DNA of 64,000 bases, from contig RCAB01000272.1 of assembly GCA_003640385.1 (NCBI GenBank), positions 1 through 64,000 on the forward strand, in the 5' to 3' direction. Of this stretch, positions 23,425 to 35,940 are shown piece by piece. The stretch is from Setaria digitata. Its lineage: Eukaryota; Nematoda; Chromadorea; Rhabditida; Setariidae. The notes below the pieces were generated by a model that was not told the origin of the DNA, ran no database searches, and saw only the letters and a list, made by a program, of their open reading frames with translations. The position numbers and the translations under genes are program-made. Each line of letters opens with the position of its first letter. The first letter of the stretch is position 1.

Positions 23425-24121
23425 TCAAATAGTAAAACTTTTCTTTTCCGATACTTCAAACAATTCTGATTCATAAAACAAGAAATGATCCTTCTTTATT
23501 AAATCACCAACACGCCTACTAAAAGTATCCAAAGCACGACTGGTATGAAATAAAACTATTAGAAACAGAAACTGTTTAACCTACTGAGAACCAGAACTGC
23601 ACTTCTTAATGGCTCATCTTCCTCCTGTTCTCTTGTACCATAGAACTCTTTTAAATCCTTTTCAGAATAATGGCATTTCTAAAGGACTGCTGCATAAATA
23701 TCTATTCTGCTACTCTCACAATCATCAACTTCGGCATATAGTATCTTCCAAGTCCCAATAGAACTCTGAGATCTCACTTCGGAGATGCTCCACACGCGAA
23801 TTACGAATTTCGAAGCAACGAATAACTTATACAAGAGACGAAAAATACCGCACCAAAAGTGCAGTTGTGCGATCATCGATAATAGCGAGATTCCGGATGG
23901 GAAAATATTCTAGCTAAAAGAATCGAACAAATCACTGGTAATTTATAAAAGGGAAAATCGTAAACAGAACCTAATCGCCCTGTATAACTTCCTTAACATG
24001 AATGTAAAAATAAGGAAAAGACTCACAAAATTAGCGTAACAGCCGGGAATTAATCTCGGGACAGAAGGTTTCACTCTGGCCGGATGGATGCGATCCGTTT
24101 CCAGAAGTTTTAGAGGACGAT
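23425..24121 (-). CDS. Unrecognised small multi-exon gene upstream of ACAD9
   Basis: Four exons join with matching phase: about 24121-24027, 23913-23833, 23678-23581 and 23539-23425 (TGA). Residues include L-L-E-T-D-R-I-H-P-A-R-V-K, then E-Y-F-P-I-R-N-L-A-I-I-D-D-R-T-T-A-L-L-V-R-Y-F, then K-D-L-K-E-F-Y-G-T-R-E-Q-E-E-D-E-P-L, and a C-terminal helix with F-S-R-R-V-G-D-L-I-K-K. About 130 residues; no start Met is seen in the first exon. The segment at 23769-23684 (S-S-I-G-T-W-K-I-L-Y-A-E-V-D-D) also looks protein-like and may be an alternative exon. The second exon faintly recalls DDA1 (E-Y-P..I-I-V-T-E-K-T-N-I-L-L-R-Y), but I would not assign it. It ends about 250 bases before the ACAD9 start on the same strand, so an operon is possible. 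Confidence 0.55.
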
Positions 24122-24323
24122 CATTACATCTCTTCTCACATTATTGTTAGGTGTTTGGTATATGTTTTTTGTTTTTTACGGGGTGCTTTCTGTTTTCTGG
24201 TTATATCTTCCGGAAGAGATGATTCAAAGGAAGCGTTGCGAGCTGCACGGAAGTCCTAGACTTTGACTCGTTGCTAACAGTGTCGCCAGTTTTTTGTATG
24301 TTTACTTGTTTTACAGACCTAGC

Positions 24324-27300
24324 ATGCAGTTGTCGGGACTGGATATGGCCATTTATGGCTTTAATCGGAATGTGCGGAAGGTAGAAGAAGCAGGAATTTC
24401 GTATGAATTACGTATTATCCGCGATAAACTAACACTTGGTCTAAGTACTGAGCCTGTCTTGAAACACTCATCAGCTATCGAATGCCTTGCTGGAAATTTG
24501 ACGAGGCTGGATTCAGAAGAAAATGGAAATCATGTACGAGTTTTTTTCTTGGAAATAAGGTCTCATCGGACAACTTGGTTGAATTTATTGTCATTGATTT
24601 CTCTTCAAACAAAAAAGGAATTTAGGTTGGCCAAGAATTTATGGATCCAGATGATGAGAGGTATCGTAGATTTTTGAAAAACTTGGATCCAAAACATTGC
24701 AAGGATCAAGATCATTATAAAGTCCTCGGATTATCAATGCTGCGATGGCAGGCTAGTGTATCACAGATTCGTACTGCTTGTAAGTTTAGGAGATCTTTAC
24801 ATACTTGCTTACTTATTAAACCTCAACGTTTCGAGGTTAACTCAATATAGCATGGGCTTATAGTTAATTTGTATTTCCATCTTTCTGTATCTGTATGGTA
24901 CTTTACAAAGTCTGAAACTTTAGTAAGAGGATACAAATACAATCAACAACACATATATATTTTTGGGAAGCTGAACTTTCGCAGTCTATTGGCTAGGTAT
25001 AAGCGACATTACATGTAGCTTGGAAAGTATTTTTTGCATAATTACCAAAAGGTATTAAAGATATTGTTGATGACACCTTTATCTCGACCCGTCTGCTACA
25101 GAATCTTTTTAGTTCGTGCCAAAGTGCTGAAGCATCATCCGGATAAAAGCAGCGGTGGAAAAATTGAAGCAAGCGGTGGTGAAGATTATTTTACATGTAT
25201 CACCAAAGCTTATGAACAATTAGGATTATCGGAACAGAAAAGAAGAGCCTATGATTCTGTAGACCCGTTGTTCGATGATTCGATTCCTGACGAGAAAACA
25301 ATCAGTTCTGATAATTTTTACGAAATTCTGGCGCCAATCTTTGCTAGGAATGCAAGGTCTTTAAATAATCATTTCTTTTTTCTCCAATTATTTGAACTTG
25401 GATACATTCTCTCCTTTTTTATTGCAGTTGTTCTTTGGACATTCTGATAAAGCCTTCTGATGTTTTAAACGAATAGATTAGTGTCATAGAAGTTATCTAA
25501 ATTGTCAGAGAGAGTAAAACTCTTGTTTGATCAGCCTATCCTGAAATCGCTGAAGCAGGTCGAAAATATTGCATGTTTGTTTGAAATTTTGTGTAAGACG
25601 AGTGGGAATACTGAATTTATTATGTAAAGCATCATTTTTAGGTGGTCTGTTCGGCAGCCTGTCCCGTTACTAGGNGAATTTATTATGTCAGATTATGTAA
25701 AGCATCATTTTTAGGTGGTCTGTTCGGCAGCCTGTCCCGTTACTAGGCGATGCAAACAGTATGCATGATGAAGTGGACAGGTTTTACTCATTTTGGTTTA
25801 ACTGGGATTCTTGGCGTGAATTCTCATACCTAGACGAGGAAGATAAAGAGAAGGGCGAAGATCGTTGGGAGAGGCGTGAAATCGAAAAAATAAATAAGGT
25901 TAGTTTTTATTTCTGAGCAAATAGGAATAAATCCCCTGTTTCATTCTTTACTCAAAATGATTTGCTCAAGATCGTCTAGAGAGACATACAGACTACGGAA
26001 AAGCTTTCATATCGTTAACAGTAGTGCATGTAAGTTGTCATCGTTTCAATGAAAGTTTTCATTCGCTAGCCCAATTTTTACATATCGGTTTTTAAAGTGG
26101 ATAGGTTGTAATATGATTTTAACCAGGTTGAGCGGGAAAAACGACGTAAGAATGAAATGAAACGAATCAGAAGTCTTGTTGAAATGGCTTACCGTAAAGA
26201 TCCGAGAATAGCAGCGTTCCGAGAACAGGAAAAAATAAAGAAGGAGAAGCAGAGAGATGAACGCAAGAAAGCTCTAGAGGAGAAAAAAGCTCAGGATGAA
26301 AAGAAAAAACTGGTAATGTTTACACTTTTTTAAATTCATATTTGTAGTATTCGCCAAGTTTCTGGATCCTGACACTACAAAGAAATTAATAAACTGTACG
26401 GGACCTTTTTCTAGGAAATTGAATTAAAAAATAGAAAAATGGAAGAAGAGCAGTTAGAAAAAGAACGGCAACAACAGGCCCACGAAAAACGAGTGAAAGA
26501 ACAACAGAAAAAACAACTTGGTGAAGCGCGAAGGAAGCTCCGTAGAACTGCCGAGGTTTGTTTCTTGTATCGAATTCGTGATATTCTGATAGGACCTCTT
26601 AAAGTAATTCATCATTATTTTAGTGCGCTATCATGCTGTATCCCCAGAAAACTCTACTTTGGGTACTGGTGTGATAGTGGCAACCGTTGCACACATGACA
26701 GAGGAGCTTCAAGGAAATCGGAAAGAAATGGGCTTATGTTGATCGGCTAAGACGAACGTTTCGAACCATCAGCATCCTAACGAGTGGGTGGAGTAAATGG
26801 AATGGTTCGACGGCTTGCACTGTGAGCCTCTTTCGAGAAGTTTGTGCATAGCCGTGGGGTTACGCTTCATGATATGGAAGCACGCAGCATACGTGATTGC
26901 CCTGATAATATACTTAACATATTGACCAGTAATATATTTTTGAGAGAAAGTGCTTTGCTTAGGGTAAAAATTATTGGAATGCAGACGTTTCGTCGAAGTT
27001 ATCGTGCCTGGAAGCGATTGAACGTGTTTGTTTGCGACTTGATGCCGTCCATTTGAATGAAGTTACTGCCAAGTTGGAATCAATAAGTGATCTCAGAAGA
27101 GCAATGGACGCCTTAAACGTTCAAGTATCCACATTTTTGATTTTAGGCGAATTTCATTAAGTCTACGATTCATTCTATATACATGGACTATAAAAGTTCT
27201 TGGATACTGATAGCCTAATTTAACAGACAAATCCCGATTAGGGCAGCAAATTTTCTGCATTGTAAACTGGTTCTGGAGTTGAGTGTTTCAGATTAATAAA

Positions 27301-28624
27301 GAAGTCTCGGAAAATGTTGGAAACAAAGATACAGTTTCTGAGAATGCTGCAAATAACCAGAAATCTCGTTGGTCTCCCGATGAAATTGCATTACTAGTTA
27401 AAGCTACTACTTTATACCCTGTCGGCACTCTCAGAAGGTTTTAAAACTCATTTTTTAGAGCAAAGAAATTCCAATATGTTGTTCCTGTCAGCTGGATATT
27501 TATATTTTGCTGCAAATTACTCACAAGTAAAATATGAATTTCAGCTGAGATTAATTTTTCTAGATGGTCAGAGATTGCGAACTATGTCAATGAACACCGC
27601 GAAAGTAGAAGTGCGAAGAAAAAAACAGAAAAGGACGTTTTGACTCAGGTATTTTATAATGATCATTCATTAATATCTCATTTTCGGGAATCACCTGACT
27701 TGAGGTGCGAAGTGTTGTCTCAAGTAGGATGTTGTAAAATAAAGAGCAAACAACTGGGAATTTCATATAGATTTTACTTGATAACGGTGCGATCAGTAAC
27801 CATTTCCTAGAACAAATCAGTGAAAAAGATTAATGAGAATAATATGATTTACCAAGTAATTCATGCATATCAAATTTGGAGTGCTCTAGTCCATGCGTTG
27901 CTCACTAGTCTTCCGTAATTGAAATTTGAACACTTAATTTCTAGGTGAAAACCTTAAAGTCACTAAATAATGCTCAAGACCAGAAAAAAGTGATGGATAT
28001 TTTGGTTAATCCAGCGAGAGCAAGTGAGCTGGAATGGAAAGCAGAAGAGCAAAAGTTGCTTGAGACGGCACTTAAAAAATTTCCCTCATCTGATCCAGGC
28101 CGTTGGGAAAATATTGCAAATTTTGTAGGGAAATCGAAGAAAGAATGCATAAGGAGGTTGGTAACATATATTCATAATTGTATCAGTTATTTCAATAATA
28201 TATAACATTATATTTTAGGAAGAATAGAGGGTTGAATAAAGAGATATTTACAATTTCTAGATATCTTTCATGGCAAGTCCGAATATTTACATAAGATTCC
28301 TGCTATTTTTTTCTCAGTTTTAAGATGTTTTTATAGGATTTATTTCTGAATAGTTCTATTTTTGCTTTTACCTTTTCTTATCTGTCTAACTCGGGTTCCC
28401 TTATGTTGAGCTGCTCTCTTGGCTTTTTGAAGACATTCAGATAGAATTAATAAATGGAAAATTTGAGGGACTGTCAATGTAACAGTATGGTTTTTACTAA
28501 TTCCAAGATGTTTTCCATTTGTTAACCTTTTGATTCCTCAAATATCAGGTCAAAAAATATTTTAATTTCCAGATTTAAATATCTCGCAGAAGTGGTGAAA
28601 AGTAAGAAGGAGCAGTTCCCCTGA
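24324..28624 (+). CDS. DNAJC2: DNAJC2/zuotin ribosome-associated J-protein
   Basis: DNAJC2 (MPP11, zuotin) partners ribosome-bound Hsp70 and also acts in chromatin through its SANT domains. Exons: 24324-24533, 24626-24779, 25113-25356, 25715-25898, 26127-26312, 26415-26555, 26963-27124, 27292-27437, 27564-27648, 27945-28156 and 28573-28624, about 591 residues (human 621). The start follows TTTTACAG by 7 bases. The J domain spans about residues 85-160 ([11 protein letters not shown] in K-H-H-P-D-K). Next come the zuotin-homology part ([10 protein letters not shown]), a long charged helix (about 240-380), and two SANT repeats ([18 protein letters not shown]), ending [11 protein letters not shown] partial duplicate of the exon at 25715 sits before the N at 25675 and is probably an assembly artefact. 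Confidence 0.9.
25613..25747. other. Single-N join flanked by a direct repeat of about 62-72 bp
   Basis: The N is at 25675. The sequence from GAATTTATTATG at 25613 to 25674 recurs at 25676-25747, with about 10 extra bases in the second copy. Both copies contain the acceptor and first 32 bases of a DNAJC2 exon. Only the right copy continues into the full exon. Best read as unmerged contig ends. Confidence 0.88.
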
Positions 28625-29998
28625 CACTCCATTGCATTAGCATTCTTTTGATGATTACCCGGCTTGCAGGGAGATTTGTATTTCTTTGAATTATCCGGTA
28701 TGTTATTGACGTATATGTCGACAACATTTTTGCTCAACTTGTTTTTATGCATATTTAGTTTTTTCTCTGCTGGTGTAATTTCTTAAATTTGTAATATCAT
28801 CTCATTCACATGTAGTGTCGTTTCACTCTCACGTGCTAGTATTAATCTCGTGTGCTTAGGAAACTAGCATCACTCATTTATCAGCTGTTATTTAATGAAT
28901 AACGACGCGTTCGAAGTGCTGTCATGACGCTCATTTTACATTTGTCATCCCTTTATAATATATTTAAAAGTATTCTAAAATTTTTTCACTCCACTAGGAG
29001 TTCGTCCAAAAATAAAACTGATCGGTAGAGCAATTAAGAAGCCCTTATATAAAACGATACCTCCTTATCAATCGGTTTAAGAATTGGATACTTCAACATA
29101 CTTCTTTGGATAACAATGCTGTAGGAACTTTCAGTGCCGCAGATTTTGTATCTTGTCATCATTAACAGTTAGATGCTTGTTCGGCTTTTGCATCTCACTT
29201 GCAGTACTTGGATAATTTACCTGTTATAGATTCTATGCCTTGCAAACGACTTTAGTGTTGATTTGGAGACCAAAACTTTTTTTGGGACTATTCAGTTCCC
29301 ATCACGCAAATGGTGCACTGTTTTAAATAGAATCCAGATATATAAAATATATTGATATCCACCCTTTTTTACTGCAGAGATTCCGATTTGTCTCGTTAAA
29401 CGGTAACAAAGCACAAATCTATAATTTGGCGTTGTGAATATAAGAGAAGAAACTGTTTCCTTAAGCAGCTCTTTAAGGCAATCCTCGCTCTCATTGTGCA
29501 AGCCCGAAGGGAGCTAGCTACTCACACATACTCAATTTTAAGGCTTAGGGCGTCCTTCAAGCTCCAGGCTTTTAAAGAAGTATCGTATCTACACATGTCA
29601 TTCGGAAGACATGAGGTATCTTAGCATTTGAAACCTATCGACATAACTACAGTGGTTTCGTGATAAGTTAATTCGAATAAACATGCGCAACGATCAAATT
29701 CTACATCACGGATGAGTAGAATCAGTTCAACAGATCTGAATCGATTAGGAGGGATCTGTTTTTAGAGTCGGAAGGAGAAGCAATAAGTAGTGGCAGGATT
29801 CGTGANAATCAGTTCAACAGAGGATCTGTTTTTAGAGTCGGAAGGAGAAGCAATAAGTAGTGGCAGGATTCGTGAGTGTCTGGAAAGGACTGCAAACGGT
29901 AAAAAGCAATTGACTTTAACGTTTACTTTCAAATATACAATACGGATAATTGAACTGCCCAGGTGAATATAGTACAATCAAGTGGCAAATCAGTAAAT
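28625..29998. other. Convergent 3' intergenic region
   Basis: Tail-to-tail space between DNAJC2 and the phospholipase C gene. Open frames here are short and unsupported. It contains a single-N join at 29806 flanked by repeated sequence. Confidence 0.5.
29719..29875. other. Single-N join flanked by a direct repeat of about 69-87 bp
   Basis: The N is at 29806. Sequence 29719-29805 recurs at 29807-29875, the right copy lacking about 17 bases after AATCAGTTCAACAGA. Both end GGCAGGATTCGTGA. This fits two allelic contig ends placed side by side. Confidence 0.87.
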
Positions 29999-32450
29999 TT
30001 ATTCAATTGCGATTCGTACAAAGAGTGAGGCACATTCATCCACCGTATGTAAATGGCCCGTATTCAGTCGTATATGCGAATAACCTGAATGATTCTTCTT
30101 TAATGAGTATTCTGCTCTAATTATGGTTAGCAGGCAATATATTTCGATCTTTTGAGATAGCCTAAGTCGCACTATAAGGCAACTGGACGTGAACACAGTT
30201 GTAACACCGTTCACAATCTTGGGAAACATGAAAAAAAAAAGTGAAATTATTCTATTTGATCCATCATCTGACTAGAATGTTTTCTGTCTATATTATCCTC
30301 TCACATCCTAGAACAATGAAGTTTCAAACCTGCACGAATACTTCGAACTGGAATTGTATATTCACCAACAAAGTCGTTTGCAGAAGTTGAATCGAAATCT
30401 TTTACGCAAAAACGAAGCAATGCAAAATCAGGAAAATGAAGCGGAAATGTAAACGTTTCGTTGAACTGTGGATTAAAGCTGAAACATATCACCGTATGCA
30501 TCAGTCCATAGGTACACAGCTTGTAAAAATCACACAACTCGTCTTTCAGCCAATGAAAAAATAAATAAATAAATAAAACATACATTAAAAAAAAAAGAAA
30601 AAACATACAGCTTACAGAATAAACGAGCTGGTCTTGGGAAGTCTTCAAAAAATAAGCAATACCTATCCAACTTTCATGAATGACAAAAATCTGCCACCCA
30701 TAAAAAAAAAAGGATATAAACTTCTGAACCAATATTTTATGGTAGATTTTCCCAATACTTCCAGAGCCCTCACTACTAATTCTCTTTATGATTCCAACAA
30801 TCATTCACTATCCACTAAACAGGTGAAAAGAGAAATGGTAATGTTACCCATTGTTGCGAATGGTTCTTGTCCGGAATTTTTGGGAATCAGCGAGAATTCC
30901 AAACATCTCAACAGTAACGTATGGATCAATAACATCATTTGCTTGAGATATCTTCGGCAGATACTGTCCACTTATAAGCTGAAATGCGAAAAAAAAAAAA
31001 AAAAAAATGGGTGAAAGCAACCACAGACGTTTTATTCAGTACATTTCATTTTGTTTATAAAATACAATTTACTACACATTTCAGAACATCATTTTTCTTT
31101 CCTTTTTATTTAGAAGGCTGGAATTTGATAATTAGGTCCAAAACGACAAAGGGAATATTACTAAATCACCTCCCAGTTAAAAAAGTTCAGCCTTCAAATA
31201 CACATTTTTATTATTTAAACAAATGCAAACAGTTAGGATAACCCTTCCGGTCAAAACGATATCAACATGAAAAAGTTTCAAAAGCGGTCTACCCCAACTA
31301 TCACTGTTGCTGCTATTGAACTCGATATTTCGGGCATACGTGGGTCTGAAAAGTAAGTATTGCTATTCTTTATAAAGTTTAGATGATATCTTGTATATAT
31401 TATTTAACAAGAGGATATTTGGAGATGGCATCACGAAAGTTAACGCAAAACTTGCAACACATATTCTTCTTAATAGCTTCCAAATCAAAGTAATTTTAAA
31501 AATTATTGACATGACACCTTCATGTAATTGAAGAATGGTAATTTAATTTTTCAGTAGGATACACTCCCTGAATCATGACAGACTACTGTACTATTATTTA
31601 TTATTATTCTAAATCATCAATCATATTTATGTCACAATATTTCAAAAGAAAACCAACCAAGTCCATCGATAAGTGTCCTTGGTTTGAGGACGTAACCACA
31701 ATTACCGTTGATCCGAAACAAACCATTAACTAAATCAAGATATTCTCCTGGAGTTTGCATATTCATTGCGACTGACTGAACGCCGCAAATCCATGAAGGA
31801 ATGGGGTCCATATTGCTTGAATCCTGTCGTAAACCTTTCGGGAACGACTTTACAAACCGCTTTGATGTATATGCCGCTAACGAATAACCGCTTTCCATAT
31901 GTATTTCAACCTTCCGTTCAGATAAGGAAGGCGAACCATCCATCGGATCTGCAGTTCAAATACGGTTTTCTTTTTCTGATCTTGCTATTGAGTAATTCTC
32001 AAAACCTTCCGGAAATTTCGAGAAAAGCTATTTTGTTCATAATCTTCAACCTAAACCAAAATCTGTCGGAAACCAATTTCAAACCAAAAATTAATGAAGC
32101 CTTCCCAACCTATTTTGTTGCCTATTTCTGTAACTAGCAAGTGTTAAAATGCAAAACAGAAGACATACGTTCATCGATATCCTGGAATATGTTACGTGAA
32201 AGTTTGACAGATGGTAGTGAAATCAGCTGAGAAAACGCTGGATCGAGTTTGATAGTCTCTTTAATTCCACTGTTGTCTTCGCCTATTTCGTCATCATCCT
32301 GATCAAATTTCCGATCAGGCCCTTGTTCTGATCTCAGCTTTTTGCCGCGCAATAAATACTTATTTTTTAAAGCATTCGGCGACGGCAAAGGTTGGGACGC
32401 TCCATTACTAGGACGCATATATATTTTATCGCCTAGTACCTAGAATGTGT

Positions 32451-32487
<37 letters not shown>

Positions 32488-35400
32488 GTACCGGAAAAAA
32501 AAACGAATTCTTTATAAATCAATATGAATACTTTGAATTAAAACGCACTGCAACTAAATAAAAGAAATGTGTTCAATATCATAACTAACTTCGTTAAATA
32601 TCCGTGACATTGCTTTCTGTTGCGGTAAGCTAACGTGATTCTCGATAGTTAATATCACCGGATAAGGGTTTGTCTTGAAGGCATACGCATCAATTTCTTT
32701 CAATGCATCTTTTAACGTAATCGTTTTAATAAACGTACGTTTGTGCGTAATACATGGCTCTCCTTCCTCGCCATCAAAAACGTCTACTGAAGAAGATATA
32801 ATTTCATTTCAGAGACTAATTACCTAAAAAAAATTACAAAATTTGAATAAACCACTAAAACTGAAACTTAGCAAAATTCAACAATGAGAGAAAAGCATAC
32901 ATTCCAAGAGTCGTACACCTCTTTTAAGCGCGCTGATGTAACCTTCAACAGTTGCCTCACCCTTCATTTGCAATCCAGTAAGATATGTATTGTGGCTAGA
33001 GTTGACGTAATAATGACTTAGTGTATGATCCATGTCCTGGAAAACTTCGTCATGTCCAGGCCTCATGATGTTACCCCATTCAGACAGCAATAATCGCCGG
33101 AAACCTAAAAATGATTCAGAATCCTCAAAAACGACTTCGAAACGACGAGGAATTGTCAAACACAATCGGAGTACCATAAATTAATTTTCGCTTGATTTGC
33201 AGCGTGTACAGGACTACCTCTGCTCAGTTATCTTGCTGTGGAAAAGTGCATCGGGTACCGTAATCGTTTCTCTGAGATAACTGCACAAAAAAACTTTTCG
33301 ATGTTCTGAGATTTACACCAGAGCACAAAGCATCACAAACCGTGTCATTCTTTGTCAACCTGTAGTCAATAACTGTTGACAAAACCACCTGATATATTGT
33401 AGTTATTTAACCAAAGCCTTCTATTTACTAAAAACGGTAGCGAACGAAGAAAATGCTATAAAAAATCCAACAAATTATGCAATACCCATGGGTCCAAGCA
33501 GTTTTGCCCCTGTTGTTTCGAAATTATCGATAATTAATTCGGCCTTTTTTTCGTCGATATTATCAAACTGTAAATATAGTTGATTGATCAAACTTTACAA
33601 TGTTAGTTACACGTCTGCATCATATTCTCGACCTTTAAATAAACCATGTACGTTAAGGTACCTAAGAATACCTGCTGTTCGGTTGTTAGGAATATTTTCA
33701 AATCGAGAGCCGATAAAGCAGGCTCATTGGATTCACTGAACATTCTCATCGCATGCTTCAAATCTGGTCGATCTGTTAGGTGAGCGAAGAAATTCACGAA
33801 TTCACGCTCATCTAGTTGCCCATCACCTTTGCCAAAACCATCTGCTTGCTAAAAAGTTGGGATACCACTTATATCGCAGAGAAATCCGAAGAATCTTAAC
33901 AAGCACAGAGATGAATTTCAAGACAGAAAGCAAAAGAAGGTGGGGATTAATATTTGTACCCACAAATTCAGGTACAAAAATGTTTAAAAGCTGTAAAGAA
34001 AAATCATGAAGACAAACAGATGAGAATTCCATTAGCGCAAATCTGGAGAAAAAAGAACGAATTTTGACATAAATCATTCACTTATGAGCCATTTGAAAAA
34101 TGACCGTGTATAGAGCATGCGCATATCCGGTACTGACTTGCAGATTCAGGGTTTTCAAGAGCTTCAATATTTCACCAAAACTTAATTTGCCTGAAAGAGC
34201 ATGTATTAAATTCCATTTCGCATACTAAGCAAATTGCGAATACTCTCATAACTGCAGTCATGAGAGAACTGTCAATTATCTACAGCATGCACCTTCTAAT
34301 TAAAATGATACTGAACGAAGAATTAATCATAAAGTATGACCCTTTATAAGACACAATTTTCTGAAGTAAATTAAGGGAAAGAGTGGACTATCACTAATTT
34401 ATTTCAAACTTCGACAATCCACTTGCGGCCTTAGTTTTTTTCTACGCAGTGTAAAACTATGACTGTGCCAAGAACGATTCAGGTTTGCTATTGGTGGTAT
34501 TAAAAACCATTACATATGATGAATACAAGTCTCAATAAACACCATGAAGTTAACTGACCACTTTTGTTCTTATCAGCTTTCCGAAAATTATCCAAAAGCC
34601 ATTGTTCTTCGTTAAAGCATAAGCGCTTTTGATTCTTTTTATTGACAAAATACTGCAAACCCTTGACAAACTTATCTCTCACGGATGGATTTTCGGCGAC
34701 GAAATCAATCGATTTGTGAAGTGTACTTCGACCAATTAAAATCACGGACATACACATTTCTGCCTACAATTCTATTTATTGAATTCCGAGAAAAAAAAAG
34801 TGACTAAAATCTTATGGCCAGCAGCAAATGCTAATGAATATTGTCTGAAATTTTAATAAAGCAATGAACAGTTTACATTCCACAATGTTGTAATGTAAGC
34901 TGCAAGGCAGGAAAAATATTTCTCTGAATTTTAAATAATAACTGGAACAGGCATTTTGACTTCCACCAAAAGAAGATAACACAGTTAGTAGGCACAATTT
35001 TCTATGAAGACTATAAATGTGAATAATTATTTGTTAACAAAAACTATCTACTTCTTTTTTTTATCAAATCTAACATCTTGGAAGATCACATATGTATAAT
35101 GAAAAATTGATCAATTTATTAATTAATTAGGGGAATAAAATTAAATAAATGAGGAAAACAAATAAGTAAAGGTATATAAAGTTAAATCAGACTAAATTAA
35201 ATTAAATTAAATTGAATCAGACTAAATTTAATGGAACGAAATGAAATTGAACTGAATTAAAACAAATTAAATTAAATTAAATTAAAACAAAATTGAACTG
35301 GATCAAATTAAATCGAATCAATCAAAACAAAATGAAATAAAATAAAAACTAAAGAGACAAAATAAAATAAAGAAATAAATATATAAACGAATGCATACTC

Positions 35401-35940
35401 TGACATTTAAATTGCAGAGGATAAAATAAAATTAAGCTAACCGTAACTTCTTCTCGAAAAGAATATTTCTTTGAAGCTTTATGAAGATTATCAGAACTGA
35501 ACCCTTTCCGCACTTCTAAGATATCATCAATACTTACTGAAACATCGTCATTTACAATGCAGTATTTTCCGGTGGCAAAATATCTATCTTCATCAATCCC
35601 CAGAAAGTTATCCTCATCAGATGCAACGGTTCCTAGCGGAGGTATTACTATGATAAAGGTGAACCAATTGGGACAAGTTAAGGAAAAGATAAAACTAAGC
35701 AGTATTTTGCCAATTCTTAGAAAATATGAAAATTAACAATTTACCAGATTTGAGTTTTAACGGCACAAACTTCCAGCAGACTGCCGAATGATAACAGAAC
35801 CATTTTTGATCTTCCACATAGATTTTCCGAGGGATTCCTAAACAGCCTGTTTTAACTCGGCACATCTTTACACCTGTCTGGCACAATTCCAAGCACTCCT
35901 TGAGTTCATCGTCTACTCTTGCTACAGCGTCGTCGCCCAT
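29999..35940 (-). CDS. PLCD: Phosphoinositide phospholipase C, delta type
   Basis: PLC-delta hydrolyses PtdIns(4,5)P2 to InsP3 and diacylglycerol in a calcium-dependent way. The order is canonical. A PH domain lies in exons 35940-35745 and about 35632-35445 (I-D-D-I-L-E-V-R-K-G-F). EF-hands follow in 34757-33600, with a loop D-K-N-K-S-G-Q-L. Catalytic X lies in about 33177-32590: N-S-S-H-N-T-Y, then D-V-F-D-G-E-E-G-E-P, T-H-K-R-T-F and I-L-T-I-E-N-H, so both catalytic His and the calcium-binding acidic residues are present. An acidic linker is at about 32410-32280. Y follows (R-Q-D-S-S-N, N-C-G-Y-V-L-K-P; 31943 to about 31660). C2 runs from about 31344 through 30978-30840 and 30478-30330, to the last exon 30084-29999 (A-S-L-F-V-R-I-A-I-E, stop). 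The start lies 7 bases after TTTTTCCAG. It is too short for beta, gamma or epsilon classes. Confidence 0.9.
32452..32482. repeat. (TA)n microsatellite
   Basis: About 31 bases of alternating TA in an intron of the phospholipase C gene. Confidence 0.9.
35160..35370. repeat. Degenerate AAATT/AAAAT low-complexity tract
   Basis: Runs of TAAAT repeated units alternate with GAATCAGACTAAAT and GAACTGAATT variants inside a PLC intron. It looks like a decaying pentanucleotide satellite. Confidence 0.75.

Noticed and set aside
31267..31350. Plus-strand frame M-K-K-F-Q-K-R-S-T-P followed by a GTAAGT
   Set aside because: The opposite strand carries a phospholipase C exon (D-P-R-M-P-E-I-S-S-S) that links the Y region to the C2 domain in the expected order.
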